Counted from the first letter of the stretch, positions 19,846 through 31,253 are shown. The stretch: 64,000 nucleotides of DNA from Comamonas testosteroni (GCF_030505195.1 NZ_CP129672.1:1736001-1800000); one strand, 5' to 3'. Notes: a model not told the origin generated them from the sequence alone. Numbers and translations are program-made.

Positions 19846-21063
19846 ATGGCAAGCGCAGCGTCCAAGGGAATCAAGGAATTTCTCTTCGAGTGGGAAGGTA
19901 AGGACCGCAACGGCAAGATCGTTCGCGGCGAGACTCGTGCCGGTGGAGAAAATCAGATCCAGGCCATGCTGCGCCGCCAGGGCGTGACTCCGTCCAAGAT
20001 CAAGAAGCGCAGGACCCGCGGCGGCAAGAAGATCAAGCCCAAGGACATTGCGCTGTTCACGCGCCAGCTGGCCACCATGATGAAGGCCGGCGTGCCGCTG
20101 CTGCAGTCTTTCGACATCGTGGGCCGAGGCAACACCAATCCCAATGTCACCAAGCTGCTCAACGACATCCGCTCAGACGTGGAAACCGGCACCTCGCTGA
20201 GCGCGGCCTTTCGCAAGTTTCCGCTCTATTTCAACAACCTCTACTGCAACCTGGTGGAGGCCGGCGAGGCCGCAGGTATTCTGGAATCGCTGCTGGACCG
20301 TCTTGCCACCTACATGGAAAAGACGGAAGCCATCAAGTCCAAGATCAAGTCCGCGCTGATGTATCCGATATCGGTGATGATCGTGGCCTTTGTCGTGGTG
20401 ACCGTGATCATGATCTTCGTGATCCCGGCCTTCAAGGAGGTCTTCACCTCCTTTGGCGCCGACCTGCCCGCGCCCACCTTGCTGGTGATGGCAATCAGTG
20501 AGTATTTCGTGCAGTACTGGTGGCTGATCTTCGGCGTGCTGGGTGGCGGCCTCTATTTCTTCATGCAGGCCTGGAAGCGCAACGAGCGCGTGCAGCAGTT
20601 CATGGACCGCGCCATACTCAAGCTGCCTATCTTCGGCGTGCTGATTGAAAAGTCCTGCGTGGCCCGCTGGACGCGTACGCTGTCCACCATGTTTGCCGCC
20701 GGCGTGCCGCTGGTCGAGGCGCTGGACTCCGTGGGAGGCGCCTCGGGCAACTACCTCTACAGAAACGCCACCGACAGGATTCAGTCGGAAGTCTCCACAG
20801 GCACCAGCCTCACGGTTGCCATGGCCAATGCCAATATCTTCCCTTCCATGGTGCTGCAGATGTGTGCCATCGGCGAGGAGTCGGGCGCCATCGACCATAT
20901 GCTGGGCAAGGCAGCCGATTTCTATGAGAGCGAAGTCGACGAAATGGTGGCGGGGCTGTCCAGCCTGATGGAGCCCATCATCATCGTCTTCCTGGGCACC
21001 TTGATCGGCGGCATCGTGGTGTCCATGTATCTGCCTATCTTCAAGATGGGTCAAGTGGTGTGA
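19846..21063 (+). CDS. pilC: type IV pilus inner-membrane platform protein
   Basis: A 405-residue polytopic protein that links the PilB motor to the pilus fibre. Two T2SF domains (about 70-195 and 275-395) each carry the GVPLLQSF / GVPLVEALDSVG signature. Membrane segments are near residues 175-200, 215-240 and 375-400. An N-terminal soluble region reads FEWEGKDRNGKIVRGE. Its stop codon overlaps the start of pilD (ATGA), indicating translational coupling. Confidence 0.96.
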   Translation: MASAASKGIKEFLFEWEGKDRNGKIVRGETRAGGENQIQAMLRRQGVTPSKIKKRRTRGGKKIKPKDIALFTRQLATMMKAGVPLLQSFDIVGRGNTNPNVTKLLNDIRSDVETGTSLSAAFRKFPLYFNNLYCNLVEAGEAAGILESLLDRLATYMEKTEAIKSKIKSALMYPISVMIVAFVVVTVIMIFVIPAFKEVFTSFGADLPAPTLLVMAISEYFVQYWWLIFGVLGGGLYFFMQAWKRNERVQQFMDRAILKLPIFGVLIEKSCVARWTRTLSTMFAAGVPLVEALDSVGGASGNYLYRNATDRIQSEVSTGTSLTVAMANANIFPSMVLQMCAIGEESGAIDHMLGKAADFYESEVDEMVAGLSSLMEPIIIVFLGTLIGGIVVSMYLPIFKMGQVV

Positions 21064-21932
21064 TGATTTCCGAACTGGTGTTGAATGCCGCTGCCGGCGG
21101 CGTCCTCGGCTTGCTGATCGGCAGCTTTTTGAATGTGGTGATCCACCGCCTGCCTCTGATGATGGAGCAGGAATGGCATGCCGAAGGGGCGCAATGGGCC
21201 GAAGAACAAAAGGACAAGGGCGCCAGGATCGAGCTGCCGCCGGCCAAGCCTGCTGTCACTCTGAGCCAGCCTCGTTCGCGCTGCCCGCATTGCGGCCATC
21301 AGATTGCCTGGTACGAGAACATTCCCGTGCTGAGCTATCTGTTTCTGCGCGGCCGCTGCGCCGAGTGCAAAAAGCCCATCAGCCTGCGCTACCCGGTGGT
21401 TGAACTGGTCTGCGCCGCGCTGTTTGCCTTCTGCCTGGGCCGCGACGGCCTGAGCGCCACCGGCTTTGCCTGGTGCGGCTTCAGCGCGGCGCTGCTGGCG
21501 CTTGCACTGATAGATTGGGACACCACATTCCTGCCGGACTCCATCACTCTGCCCCTGCTCTGGGCCGGCCTGATCGCCTCCGCACTGCAGTGGACCAGCG
21601 TACCTTTGCAGCAATCGCTGTGGGGCGCTGTCGCAGGCTATATGTCGCTATGGCTTGTCTTTTGGGCCTTCAAGCTGGCAACGGGCAAGGAAGGCATGGG
21701 CTACGGCGACTTCAAGCTGTTTGCCGCACTCGGTGCCTGGTTTGGTTGGCAGGCACTGGTACCCATCATTCTCATGGCATCGGTCGTGGGTGCCGTCATC
21801 GGCATTGCACTCAAGATCAACAGCCAGCTGCGCGAAGGCGGCTATGTGCCCTTCGGCCCCTTTCTCGCCGGCGGCGGTTTCGTCAGCCTGATCTGGGGCC
21901 CGCAAGCGGTGCTCAGCTTTGCAGGCCTGTAA
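21063..21932 (+). CDS. pilD: prepilin peptidase / N-methyltransferase
   Basis: A 289-residue inner-membrane aspartic protease that cleaves type IV prepilin leaders and N-methylates the new Phe. The cytoplasmic loop holds the two CxxC pairs (CPHCGH and CAEC, about residues 78-106). The catalytic aspartates lie in DWDTTFLPD (about 150) and GYGDFK (about 215). Several membrane helices follow. An ATG at 21063 overlaps the pilC stop by 4 bases; a GTG at 21060 is also possible. coaE starts 3 bases later. Confidence 0.95.
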   Translation: MISELVLNAAAGGVLGLLIGSFLNVVIHRLPLMMEQEWHAEGAQWAEEQKDKGARIELPPAKPAVTLSQPRSRCPHCGHQIAWYENIPVLSYLFLRGRCAECKKPISLRYPVVELVCAALFAFCLGRDGLSATGFAWCGFSAALLALALIDWDTTFLPDSITLPLLWAGLIASALQWTSVPLQQSLWGAVAGYMSLWLVFWAFKLATGKEGMGYGDFKLFAALGAWFGWQALVPIILMASVVGAVIGIALKINSQLREGGYVPFGPFLAGGGFVSLIWGPQAVLSFAGL

Positions 21933-21935
21933 GCC

Positions 21936-22562
21936 ATGAAAGTCGCACCTGAGCGCTCACCATTCAGGCTGGGGCTGACGGGCGGCATCGGCAGCGGCAA
22001 AAGCACCGTTGCAGCCAGGCTGCAGGCATGCGGCGCAACGCTGATTGATGCCGACCATATCTCACGCAGCCTGACGGCAAGCGGCGGCATCGCCCTGCCC
22101 CTTATCGCTCAGGCTTTTGGCGCCGACCTGATCGACGCGCAGGGCGCCCTCAACCGCGCCCGCATGCGCGAGCTGGTCTTCGCCGATCCGTCCGCGCGGC
22201 AGCGCCTGGAAGCCATACTCCACCCCCTGATCGCCGAGCAGACCCGGCAGCAGCATGAAGCAGCCGTGGCGGCCGGCAGCCAACTCATCGTGCACGACAT
22301 TCCGCTGCTGGTCGAGTCCGGCCACTGGCGAACACGCCTGGATGGCGTGCTGGTCGTGGACTGCCGAGAGAGCACGCAGACAGAGCGCGTCATGGCGCGC
22401 AGCGCTCTCACACACGAGGCCGTGCAGGCCATCATCGACGCCCAGGCCACGCGTGCCCAGCGTCTGGCCACGGCCGACTGGGTCATCTATAACGATGACG
22501 GGGTCACAATCGAAACTCTCCACGCATATACCGATCAAATCGCTGCATGGTTCGGGCTATGA
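21936..22562 (+). CDS. coaE: dephospho-CoA kinase
   Basis: A 208-residue P-loop kinase for the last step of coenzyme A synthesis, 3'-phosphorylation of dephospho-CoA. Walker A GGIGSGKST is at residues 16-24 (GLTGGIGSGKST), with DADHIS and a lid HPLIAEQTR. It lies 3 bases after pilD. The pilBCD-coaE-zapD-yacG order is conserved in proteobacteria, although the functions are unrelated. Confidence 0.96.
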   Translation: MKVAPERSPFRLGLTGGIGSGKSTVAARLQACGATLIDADHISRSLTASGGIALPLIAQAFGADLIDAQGALNRARMRELVFADPSARQRLEAILHPLIAEQTRQQHEAAVAAGSQLIVHDIPLLVESGHWRTRLDGVLVVDCRESTQTERVMARSALTHEAVQAIIDAQATRAQRLATADWVIYNDDGVTIETLHAYTDQIAAWFGL

Positions 22563-22649
22563 TGCAGGCCATGGCTTGGCCTGTGCGTGTGATCGCCGCA
22601 TGTGCACGTTGACCGCTGATTCCTGTGCGCCCCGAGGAGCCCAGCAAAC

Positions 22650-23405
22650 GTGATCCTGTACGAATATCCTTTTAACGAGCGTCTGAGAACTTATCTGCGC
22701 CTTGAGCAGCTGTATCGCCGTCTGCGCGAGCTGCTGACCCGCGCGCATTCGGTCGATCATCATTTCGCCCTGATCACCATCTTCGAGATCATGGACGTGG
22801 CCTCGCGCAGCGATCTGCGGGCCGACGTCATCAAGGATCTGGAGCGCCAGAAGCACCTGCTGGACGTGTTGCGCGACAACCCCGATATTTCCCAGCACAT
22901 GCTGCACCAGGTGGCGCGCCAGGTGGAGAGCTGCTTTGCCACCATCAATGCACAGACCGGCAAGACCGGCCAGGCGCTGACCGAAAACGAATGGCTGATG
23001 TCCATCCGCAGCCGTGTGGGCATACCCGGCGGCACCTGCAGCTTTGACCTGCCGGCCTATCACGCCTGGCAGAACCTCGATCCGCGCTACCGCCAGCGCG
23101 ACCTCGAAGACTGGGCCAGCGAGCTGACCCCCCTGGGTCAGGCGCTTGAGCTGATCCTGCAGCTGCTGCGCGAAACCGGCATCCCCCAGCGCGTGGTGGC
23201 CGAGCAAGGCGTGTTCCAGCAGGCCATGCCGGCCGGCCGCAGCTTCCAGCTGCTGCGCCTGCGCATAGATCCCCATCTGAATCTGGTGCCCGAGATCAGC
23301 GGCAACCGCCTGCTGGTATCGGTGCGCCTGCTCAGGCTGGCCAATGGCAGCAAGCCTCAGCCCAGCAATGACGACGCCTCTTTCGAGCTGACGCTCTGCG
23401 CATAA
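22650..23405 (+). CDS. zapD: cell division protein ZapD
   Basis: A 251-residue cytoplasmic protein that crosslinks FtsZ filaments at the division ring. It starts ILYEYPFNERLRTYLRLEQL, a family signature, and ends with a beta-rich segment. The start is a GTG at 22650 with a GAGGAG ribosome-binding site about 8 bases upstream; no ATG fits the conserved N-terminus. It is followed by a short hairpin and then yacG. Confidence 0.94.
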   Translation: MILYEYPFNERLRTYLRLEQLYRRLRELLTRAHSVDHHFALITIFEIMDVASRSDLRADVIKDLERQKHLLDVLRDNPDISQHMLHQVARQVESCFATINAQTGKTGQALTENEWLMSIRSRVGIPGGTCSFDLPAYHAWQNLDPRYRQRDLEDWASELTPLGQALELILQLLRETGIPQRVVAEQGVFQQAMPAGRSFQLLRLRIDPHLNLVPEISGNRLLVSVRLLRLANGSKPQPSNDDASFELTLCA

Positions 23406-23430
23406 GTCACCGGCAGTCTTCTCGCCCCGA

Positions 23431-23453
23431 TTGAGCCGCAAATTGCGGCTCAA
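23431..23453 (+). terminator. hairpin between zapD and yacG, weak terminator
   Basis: Stem TTGAGCCGC / GCGGCTCAA around a 5-base AAATT loop. The following sequence is only moderately T-rich, so it may be an attenuator or an RNA-stability element. Confidence 0.45.
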
Positions 23454-23504
23454 TGGCTTTCAGGGTCAGCCACCCGTGTTTTCCAGCTGTGATACATCTA
23501 CGCC

Positions 23505-23714
23505 ATGAGCACTGACAAGCAATCCCCCACCATGGTGAAATGCCCGACCTGCGGCGGCCCCAGCGTTTTTTTGCCCAGCAACAAATTCCGCCCCTTCTGC
23601 AGCGAGCGTTGCCGCAATATCGACCTGGGCGCCTGGGGCAATGAAGAGTTCCGCGTTCCGGCTCAGACGCCCCCCGAAGATGCACCGTTTGGCGATCCAC
23701 GCACGGAAAACTAA
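23505..23714 (+). CDS. yacG: DNA gyrase inhibitor YacG
   Basis: A 69-residue zinc protein with four ligands, C13 and C16 (CPTC) and C32 and C36 (CSERC). The acidic tail begins at the conserved RNIDLGAWGNEEF. The E. coli homologue binds GyrB and blocks DNA binding. It completes the pil-coaE-zapD-yacG block and is convergent with mutT, 12 bases away. Confidence 0.94.
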   Translation: MSTDKQSPTMVKCPTCGGPSVFLPSNKFRPFCSERCRNIDLGAWGNEEFRVPAQTPPEDAPFGDPRTEN

Positions 23715-23726
23715 GCGCATACCGCT

Positions 23727-24197
23727 TCAATCCACGGGCTGCTGCGCCTCGTAATGGCTTTGATCAAAGACCAGTCCACGCTCCTCGCTCAGCCATTGCA
23801 GCACGGGATAGGCGCCCGGCAGGACCGGGTGCACATCGAGCGGCAACTGCTGCCAGGCCATCTGCTGGCCCTCGCGCATCTCGAACTCGCCCGTCCATTG
23901 CGTCACCTTGCACCAGTGCAGACGCACCAGCGCATGCGGGTAGTCATGCTCGGTCACCTTCCAGGCATGGGCCTGGCCAATGGTCACGCCCAGCTCTTCG
24001 ATCAGCTCGCGGCGCAAGGCCTCTTCCACGCTCTCGCCAGCCTCCAGCTTGCCGCCAGGAAACTCCCAGTAGCCGGCATAAGGCTTGCCTGCAGGGCGGC
24101 TTGAAATCAGCAGCGCCCCATCGGATTCGCGCAGCAGCACGCCCACGGCCACTTCCGTGTGCTTGCGCTGCGCCTGTGTTTCAGCAGTCACTTCCAC
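23727..24197 (-). CDS. mutT: 8-oxo-dGTP diphosphatase (MutT-type Nudix hydrolase)
   Basis: A 156-residue nucleotide-pool sanitising enzyme. The Nudix box spans residues 49-71 (GKLEAGE, then RELIEELGV), preceded by the MutT-like YAGYWEFPGG. The start is a GTG at 24197; other GTGs lie two codons downstream. It lies 12 bases after the DUF815 ATPase on the same strand. Sequence supports MutT over other Nudix proteins, but the substrate is inferred. Confidence 0.88.
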   Translation of the reverse strand: MEVTAETQAQRKHTEVAVGVLLRESDGALLISSRPAGKPYAGYWEFPGGKLEAGESVEEALRRELIEELGVTIGQAHAWKVTEHDYPHALVRLHWCKVTQWTGEFEMREGQQMAWQQLPLDVHPVLPGAYPVLQWLSEERGLVFDQSHYEAQQPVD

Positions 24198-24209
24198 AAC
24201 ACTCTTTCT

Positions 24210-25145
24210 TCATTCCAGGTCTGCTTCTTCAGCCAGACCATCCACATCTTCAATGCGCTTCTTGACCGTCACGGGGCGCTCGTTGCGGCCCGCGTAGTCG
24301 CGCGCGAACTGGTGGGCCACACGGCCGCTTCGTGAGCCGCGCTCCAGCGCCCAGACCAGGGCTTCGGGCCTGGCCGCCTCGATGGTGGCCAGGTCCATGC
24401 CCAGCGCTGACAGCCACTGCGCCACCACGCGCAGATACTCGTCCTGACTGAAGGGGTAGAAGCTCACCCAGAGACCGAAGCGCTCGGACAGGGAGATTTT
24501 CTCTTCCACTACCTCGCCCGGGTGGATCTCGCCGTTCTCGCTTTTTTGCTGCGCCAGGTTGTCCGTCATGTACTCGGGCAGCAGATGGCGGCGATTGCTG
24601 GTGGCATAGACCAGCACATTGGGCGTGGCAGCGGAAACCGAGCCATCCAGCATGGATTTCATGGCCTTGTAGCCGGGCTCGCCCTCTTCAAAGCTCAGAT
24701 CATCGCAATAGATGATGAATTTCTCGCTCCGGCCCGCAACCACGTCGACGATGTCGGGCAGATCGGTCAGATCGACCTTGTCCACCTCAATCAGACGCAG
24801 CCCCTGGGGTGCATAGCTGTGCAGGCAGGCGCGGATCAGCGAGGACTTGCCCGTGCCACGCGCGCCTGTCAGCAGCACGTTGTTCGCCGTGCGACCGCTG
24901 ACGAACTGCTCGGTATTGCGGGCAATCTTTTCCTTTTGCACATCGATGTTCTGCAGATCGGACAACTGCATGGCACCCACATGGCGCACCGGCTCCAGCA
25001 CGCCGCAGCCGTTGGCTCGCTTGCGGTAGCGCCAGGCAATCGCCGCACCCCAGTCGGTGGGCGCCTGCAGGGGCTGGGGCAGCACGGACTCGATGCGCTG
25101 CATCAATTGCTCGGCACGCTCGACCAGGCGCTCCAAAGGGTTCAT
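24210..25145 (-). CDS. DUF815-family AAA ATPase
   Basis: A 311-residue cytoplasmic P-loop ATPase of unknown role. Walker A is GARGTGKSS (about residue 96 from the ATG used) and Walker B is IIYCDDLSFEE. A SNRRHLLPEYM sensor-like stretch and a C-terminal AAA lid follow. The ATG at 25145 gives the family-typical MNPLERLVERAEQL. A GTG at 25157 has a better-spaced GGAG and is a real alternative. It is probably co-transcribed with mutT, a recurring pairing in betaproteobacteria. Confidence 0.85.
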   Translation of the reverse strand: MNPLERLVERAEQLMQRIESVLPQPLQAPTDWGAAIAWRYRKRANGCGVLEPVRHVGAMQLSDLQNIDVQKEKIARNTEQFVSGRTANNVLLTGARGTGKSSLIRACLHSYAPQGLRLIEVDKVDLTDLPDIVDVVAGRSEKFIIYCDDLSFEEGEPGYKAMKSMLDGSVSAATPNVLVYATSNRRHLLPEYMTDNLAQQKSENGEIHPGEVVEEKISLSERFGLWVSFYPFSQDEYLRVVAQWLSALGMDLATIEAARPEALVWALERGSRSGRVAHQFARDYAGRNERPVTVKKRIEDVDGLAEEADLE

Positions 25146-25173
25146 CACATCTTGCACGACCAAATCTCCATAT

Positions 25174-25268
25174 TTTTTATAGCTTCTTGCGCTTGATGGA
25201 TATTGATTTCAGCTTGAAAAGCAATCAAAACTCAATATAGACAAGCGCAAACAGCTCCTGAAATTGAA
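25174..25268. repeat. copy C of the AGCT-TTGCGC intergenic inverted repeat
   Basis: Imperfect palindrome of about 90 bases. The left arm reads TAGCTTCTTGCGCTTG and then GGATATTGA; the right arm is TCAATATAG and then CAAGCGCAAACAGCT. It sits between the DUF815 gene and copy 1 of the second repeat family. Confidence 0.65.
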
Positions 25269-25280
25269 GCACCCAAATAG

Positions 25281-25411
25281 GGGCGCTCACCAGCAAGGGA
25301 CAGCGAGCAAGCGCCGCCGCGCAGCGAGGCTGTCGTTCCCCTCCCCTAGCGCGCAGCGCGTAGAGAGAGGGGGAAGCGGCGGGGCCACCCAGGCGCCGCC
25401 GCTCAGGGGGT
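25281..25411 (-). repeat. copy 1 of the CCCCCTGAG intergenic repeat
   Basis: On the minus strand it begins CCCCCTGAGCGGCGGCGCC 11 bases after the argJ stop. It continues through CTTCCCCCTCTCTC and GGGAACGACAGCCTCGCTG to CCCTTGCTGG. The same order of segments occurs in copies 2 and 3 near secA. Confidence 0.7.
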
Positions 25412-25417
25412 GCTCAA

Positions 25418-26647
25418 TTACGACCGGTAATCCGCATTGATGGTCACATATTCGTGACTCAGATCGCAGGTCCACACCGTCTGCTCGGCATCGCCACGAC
25501 CCAGCACCACGCGCACCACGATCTCCTGCTGCTTCATCACGCGCTGACCGTCTTCTTCCTTGTAGGAAGGGTTGCGTCCGCCGTCGACCACCACATGCAC
25601 ATCGTCCAGGTACAGATCGATCTTGGTCTGATCCAGATCGGCAATGCCGGCATAGCCCACAGCGGCCAGGATGCGGCCCAGGTTGGGGTCCGAAGCAAAA
25701 AAGGCCGTCTTGACCAGGGGCGAGTGGGCAATGGAGTAAGCGACCAGGCGACACTCATCCTCATTCTTGCCGCCCTCGACCTTGACGCTAATGAACTTGG
25801 TGGCGCCTTCGCCATCGCGAACAATGGCCTGCGCGAGCTTTTGCGCCACTTCCAGCAATGCAGCCTTGAGCTGCTCGCCCTCGGCGCTGGAGAGCGCCGT
25901 GATCTGGGCGTTGCCTGCCTTGTGGGTGGCGATCAGCACGAACGAGTCATTGGTGGAGGTGTCGCCATCAATAGTCACGCGGTTGAAGGAGCCGTCTGCG
26001 AGCTCCTTGACCAAGGGCTGCAGCAGCTCGGGGGCAATCGCTGCATCGGTAGCCAGAAAGCCCAGCATGGTCGCCATATTGGGGCGGATCATGCCCGCCC
26101 CCTTGCTGATGCCGGTGATGGAGACCGTCTTGCCGCCAATGCTGACGCTGCGGCTGAAAGCCTTGGGCAAGGTGTCGGTGGTCATGATGCCCTCGGCAGC
26201 CGTGGCCCAGTTATCCGCCTTGGCGGCAGCGATGGCCTTGGGCATACCCGCCACGATGCGGTCCACGGGCAGCTCTTCCATGATCACGCCGGTGGAGAAA
26301 GGCAGGATCTGGCCCGCGCTCAGGTCCAGCTCCTTGGCCAGAGCCGCGCAGGTGGCACGGGCATTGGCCAGACCGGCTGCGCCGGTGCCGGCATTGGCAT
26401 TGCCGGTGTTGATGACCATGGCGCGGATGCCGGTGCCGGCCGCCAGATGATCGCGGCAGATCTGCACGGGAGCGGCGCAGAAACGGTTCTGGGTGAACAC
26501 GCCGGCCACCGAGGCGCCTTCGTCGAGCAGGAACACCGTCAGGTCCTTGCGATTGGCCTTGCGCACGCCGGCTTCGGTAACACCAATGCGAACGCCATTG
26601 ATCGCCAGCAGATCAGCGGCGACGGGAGCGGAAAGATTCACGGACAT
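25418..26647 (-). CDS. argJ: bifunctional ornithine acetyltransferase / N-acetylglutamate synthase
   Basis: A 409-residue enzyme that recycles acetyl groups in the cyclic arginine pathway. The precursor self-cleaves in ATMLGF, where Thr193 is the nucleophile, to give the two subunits. Conserved [11 protein letters not shown] (about 51), NTGNANAGTG and the DGDTSTNDS motif are visible. It is a single gene bracketed by two oppositely oriented copies of the CCCCCTGAG repeat. Start at the ATG at 26647. Confidence 0.96.
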   Translation of the reverse strand: MSVNLSAPVAADLLAINGVRIGVTEAGVRKANRKDLTVFLLDEGASVAGVFTQNRFCAAPVQICRDHLAAGTGIRAMVINTGNANAGTGAAGLANARATCAALAKELDLSAGQILPFSTGVIMEELPVDRIVAGMPKAIAAAKADNWATAAEGIMTTDTLPKAFSRSVSIGGKTVSITGISKGAGMIRPNMATMLGFLATDAAIAPELLQPLVKELADGSFNRVTIDGDTSTNDSFVLIATHKAGNAQITALSSAEGEQLKAALLEVAQKLAQAIVRDGEGATKFISVKVEGGKNEDECRLVAYSIAHSPLVKTAFFASDPNLGRILAAVGYAGIADLDQTKIDLYLDDVHVVVDGGRNPSYKEEDGQRVMKQQEIVVRVVLGRGDAEQTVWTCDLSHEYVTINADYRS

Positions 26648-26675
26648 TTCTGTATGTTCCTAGAAAAGTAGAAGA
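26648..26675. other. gap upstream of argJ
   Basis: This is the first part of a 377-base gene-free stretch (26648-27024) between argJ and secA. The rest holds repeat copies 2 and 3 facing each other and a hairpin at 26906-26927. No coding sequence is seen. Confidence 0.6.
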
Positions 26676-26784
26676 CACCCCCTGAGCCGCTGCGCGGCTT
26701 CCCCCTCTCTCGCCTGGCGGGAGGGGGACGACATCCTCGCTGCGGGGCGGCCCTTGCTCGATGTCTCTCGCCTGGAGCACGCCA
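26676..26784 (+). repeat. copy 2 of the CCCCCTGAG intergenic repeat
   Basis: It reads CCCCCTGAGCCGCTGCGCGG, then CTTCCCCCTCTCTCGCC, GGGGGACGACATCCTCGCTG and a CTCGCCTGGAGCACGC end. It points away from argJ, towards secA. Confidence 0.7.
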
Positions 26785-26905
26785 CTGATTCACAGTCCGC
26801 GGGGCAAGTTCGGACTGCAAGCAAAACGTTACCCATTATCGGAACAAACGGAGGCCTGATCGGACTTGCCGGATTTTGTTGCGCAAAAAGCTGCACCCCA
26901 ATGCA

Positions 26906-26927
26906 AACACGGGCCGCAGCCCGTGTT
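26906..26927. terminator. hairpin between two repeat copies, possible terminator
   Basis: A perfect 9-bp stem AACACGGGC / GCCCGTGTT with a CGCA loop. Only short T-runs flank it, so termination is possible but unproven. Confidence 0.4.
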
Positions 26928-26937
26928 GTTCGATAAC

Positions 26938-27024
26938 GCATGCTCCAAGCCAGAGACGGCCAGCAAGGGACGCCCCACAGCAATGAGTCCCCTTCAGGGG
27001 GAAGGCGCAGAGCGCCTCAGGGGG
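26938..27024 (-). repeat. copy 3 of the CCCCCTGAG intergenic repeat
   Basis: On the minus strand it starts CCCCCTGAGGCGCTCTGCGC immediately after the secA stop codon. It ends GGCTTGGAGCATGC, mirroring the end of copy 2. Confidence 0.68.
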
Positions 27025-29784
<2,760 letters not shown>

Positions 29785-29795
29785 GCGTGCGAAGG

Positions 29796-29831
29796 CACAT
29801 TGCTTTTTTGCCTGTTGCGCAAAGCAATGTG
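29796..29831 (-). promoter_or_regulatory. stem-loop in the secA leader
   Basis: A perfect 11-bp stem CACATTGCTTT / AAAGCAATGTG with a 14-base loop, ending 12 bases before the secA start codon. It could fold in the mRNA and affect secA translation. Confidence 0.45.
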
Positions 29832-30114
29832 TCCAGAATCCCTTGATTGTTGGTCTTCAGATAGGGCCGTCCCTGCGGCAGTCAAGAGCCACACCCGAAA
29901 TGGGTGAAAAAACCTCCTGACGCACCCCAAACAGGGACAGGACCAAAAAATGATTCTAACCGCGCAAGCCTGCCTTGGCTTTTCGCTACTCCAGAGCACG
30001 TATGGGATTGCACTGCACGCGCAAATAGCCAGCACTGCGATAGCCGGCACTGCGGCATCCATTCTCGACTGAGCTAAGCTTGGGCTTGCCCTAGCCCAAC
30101 TGTTTGCCGCTCGC
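29832..30114. other. intergenic region between secA and the DciA-like gene
   Basis: This is part of the 330-base gap 29785-30114. It contains the secA leader hairpin at its left end and presumably both divergent promoters. No open frame with coding character is seen, and I cannot place the promoters confidently. Confidence 0.5.
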
Positions 30115-30423
30115 ATGACCATTGTTCGCCGCCATCACGCCGTCACTGCCATCAATGCCATGGAGTCTTCTCCCACATTGGCGCGCCTGGCAGCACTGAC
30201 TCAGGACTCCAGCAACCGACTCAAAGCCGTTTTGCCCCTGGTTCCACCCATGCTGCGCGCCAGCTTGCAGGCCGGCCCCATCGATGAAGACGGCTGGTGC
30301 CTGATCGTGAAAAACAACGCAGCGGCAGCCAAAGTGCGCCAACTGCTGCCAGCCATGGCGGCTCATCTGCGCACCAAAGGATGGGCCGTCACCAGCATCC
30401 GCATCAAAGTTCAGGCCCGATAA
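30115..30423 (+). CDS. DciA/DUF721-like protein
   Basis: A 102-residue protein with a single DUF721-type domain (LARLAALTQDSSNRLKAVLPL at about 22, then WCLIVKNNAAAAKVRQLLP and a C-terminal beta-hairpin). DciA proteins load the replicative helicase in bacteria without DnaC. Short relatives are often encoded beside secA, as here. Helicase loading is inferred from the family. The basic C-terminus KVQAR suits nucleic-acid binding. Confidence 0.7.
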   Translation: MTIVRRHHAVTAINAMESSPTLARLAALTQDSSNRLKAVLPLVPPMLRASLQAGPIDEDGWCLIVKNNAAAAKVRQLLPAMAAHLRTKGWAVTSIRIKVQAR

Positions 30424-30439
30424 GGCTTTTTAGGCACTG

Positions 30440-30468
30440 AAAAACAAAAAAGGTCTCCTAAGAGACCT
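30440..30468 (-). terminator. terminator of tRNA-Thr
   Basis: Stem GGTCTC / GAGACC around a 4-base loop, followed on the minus strand by TTTTTTGTTTTT. Confidence 0.8.
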
Positions 30469-30475
30469 ATTTGTT

Positions 30476-30551
30476 TGGTGCCGGTTGTCGGATTCGAACT
30501 GACGACCTACCGCTTACAAGGCGGGTGCTCTACCAACTGAGCTAAACCGGC
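30476..30551 (-). tRNA. tRNA-Thr (anticodon TGT)
   Basis: A 76-base cloverleaf on the minus strand: acceptor GCCGGTT pairs with AACCGGC, the anticodon loop is TTGTAAG (anticodon TGT), the T-arm has GTTCGAAT, and CCA is encoded. It lies downstream of sspB. Confidence 0.97.
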
Positions 30552-30635
30552 GAAGACTGAATTCTAACGTAGAAATTCAGCCCCAAAAGAAGAATCCTGA
30601 AATTTCCCGATCTACCGGCAAAAACACTGGCCGGA

Positions 30636-31154
30636 CTACTTCACACGCTTGAGCGCCGGACGGCCGCCTGCGGGCGGTGGAGTACGAGGAGCATCATCTT
30701 CGCCGGAAGCTTCTGCTTCCACCTTGACGGGAACCAGTTGCACCACCCGCTCGGCCGAGGACGCCTCATCCGACTCCATGCCGGGCTCGACCTCCTCCAT
30801 CGACGGCTCATCGCCATCCTCGGGGACTTCGTCCTCCTCGGGCGGGAAGGCCATGCCCTGGCCGGTCTCGCGTGCATAGATGGCCAGGACGTTCGCCACA
30901 GGCACCATGATTTGCCGGGGCTGGCCGCCAAAGCGTGCATTGAATTCAACATATTCATTGCCGATCAGCAGGCCGCTGGTCGCGTCATAGCTGATGTTGA
31001 GCACGATCTGGCCATCACGCACAAATTCCATGGGCACCTGGGTGCTGCGATCCACACGCACGGCGATATGCGGCGTCAAACCATTGTCGGTACACCATTC
31101 AAACAGAGCCCGCAGCAGATACGGACGGGTTGAAGTCGTTTCAGGGGCTGTCAT
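30636..31154 (-). CDS. sspB: ClpXP specificity-enhancing factor SspB
   Basis: A 172-residue adaptor that brings ssrA-tagged proteins to ClpXP. The SspB substrate-binding domain covers residues 5-110 (TRPYLLRALFEWCTDNGLTPH and IVLNISYDAT.GLLIGNEY). A long acidic, Pro-rich linker ends in the basic ClpX-docking tail RPALKRVK. The ATG at 31154 was chosen over the in-frame start at 31196 because the extra residues are not conserved. It is downstream of sspA, but a terminator lies between. Confidence 0.94.
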   Translation of the reverse strand: MTAPETTSTRPYLLRALFEWCTDNGLTPHIAVRVDRSTQVPMEFVRDGQIVLNISYDATSGLLIGNEYVEFNARFGGQPRQIMVPVANVLAIYARETGQGMAFPPEEDEVPEDGDEPSMEEVEPGMESDEASSAERVVQLVPVKVEAEASGEDDAPRTPPPAGGRPALKRVK

Positions 31155-31188
31155 CTCATTTCCTGACGAATCAAATCCAGAAGATTGC

Positions 31189-31236
31189 AAAGACAAAAAA
31201 GCGGGCAGATGAAGGAAATCCCTTCAGCATGCCCGC
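31189..31236 (-). terminator. terminator between sspA and sspB
   Basis: An imperfect 15-bp stem (GCGGGCATGCTGAAGG / CCTTCATCTGCCCGC) is followed by TTTTTTGTCTTT on the minus strand. Confidence 0.72.
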
Positions 31237-31253
31237 TCTGCGCTCATGTGCAA

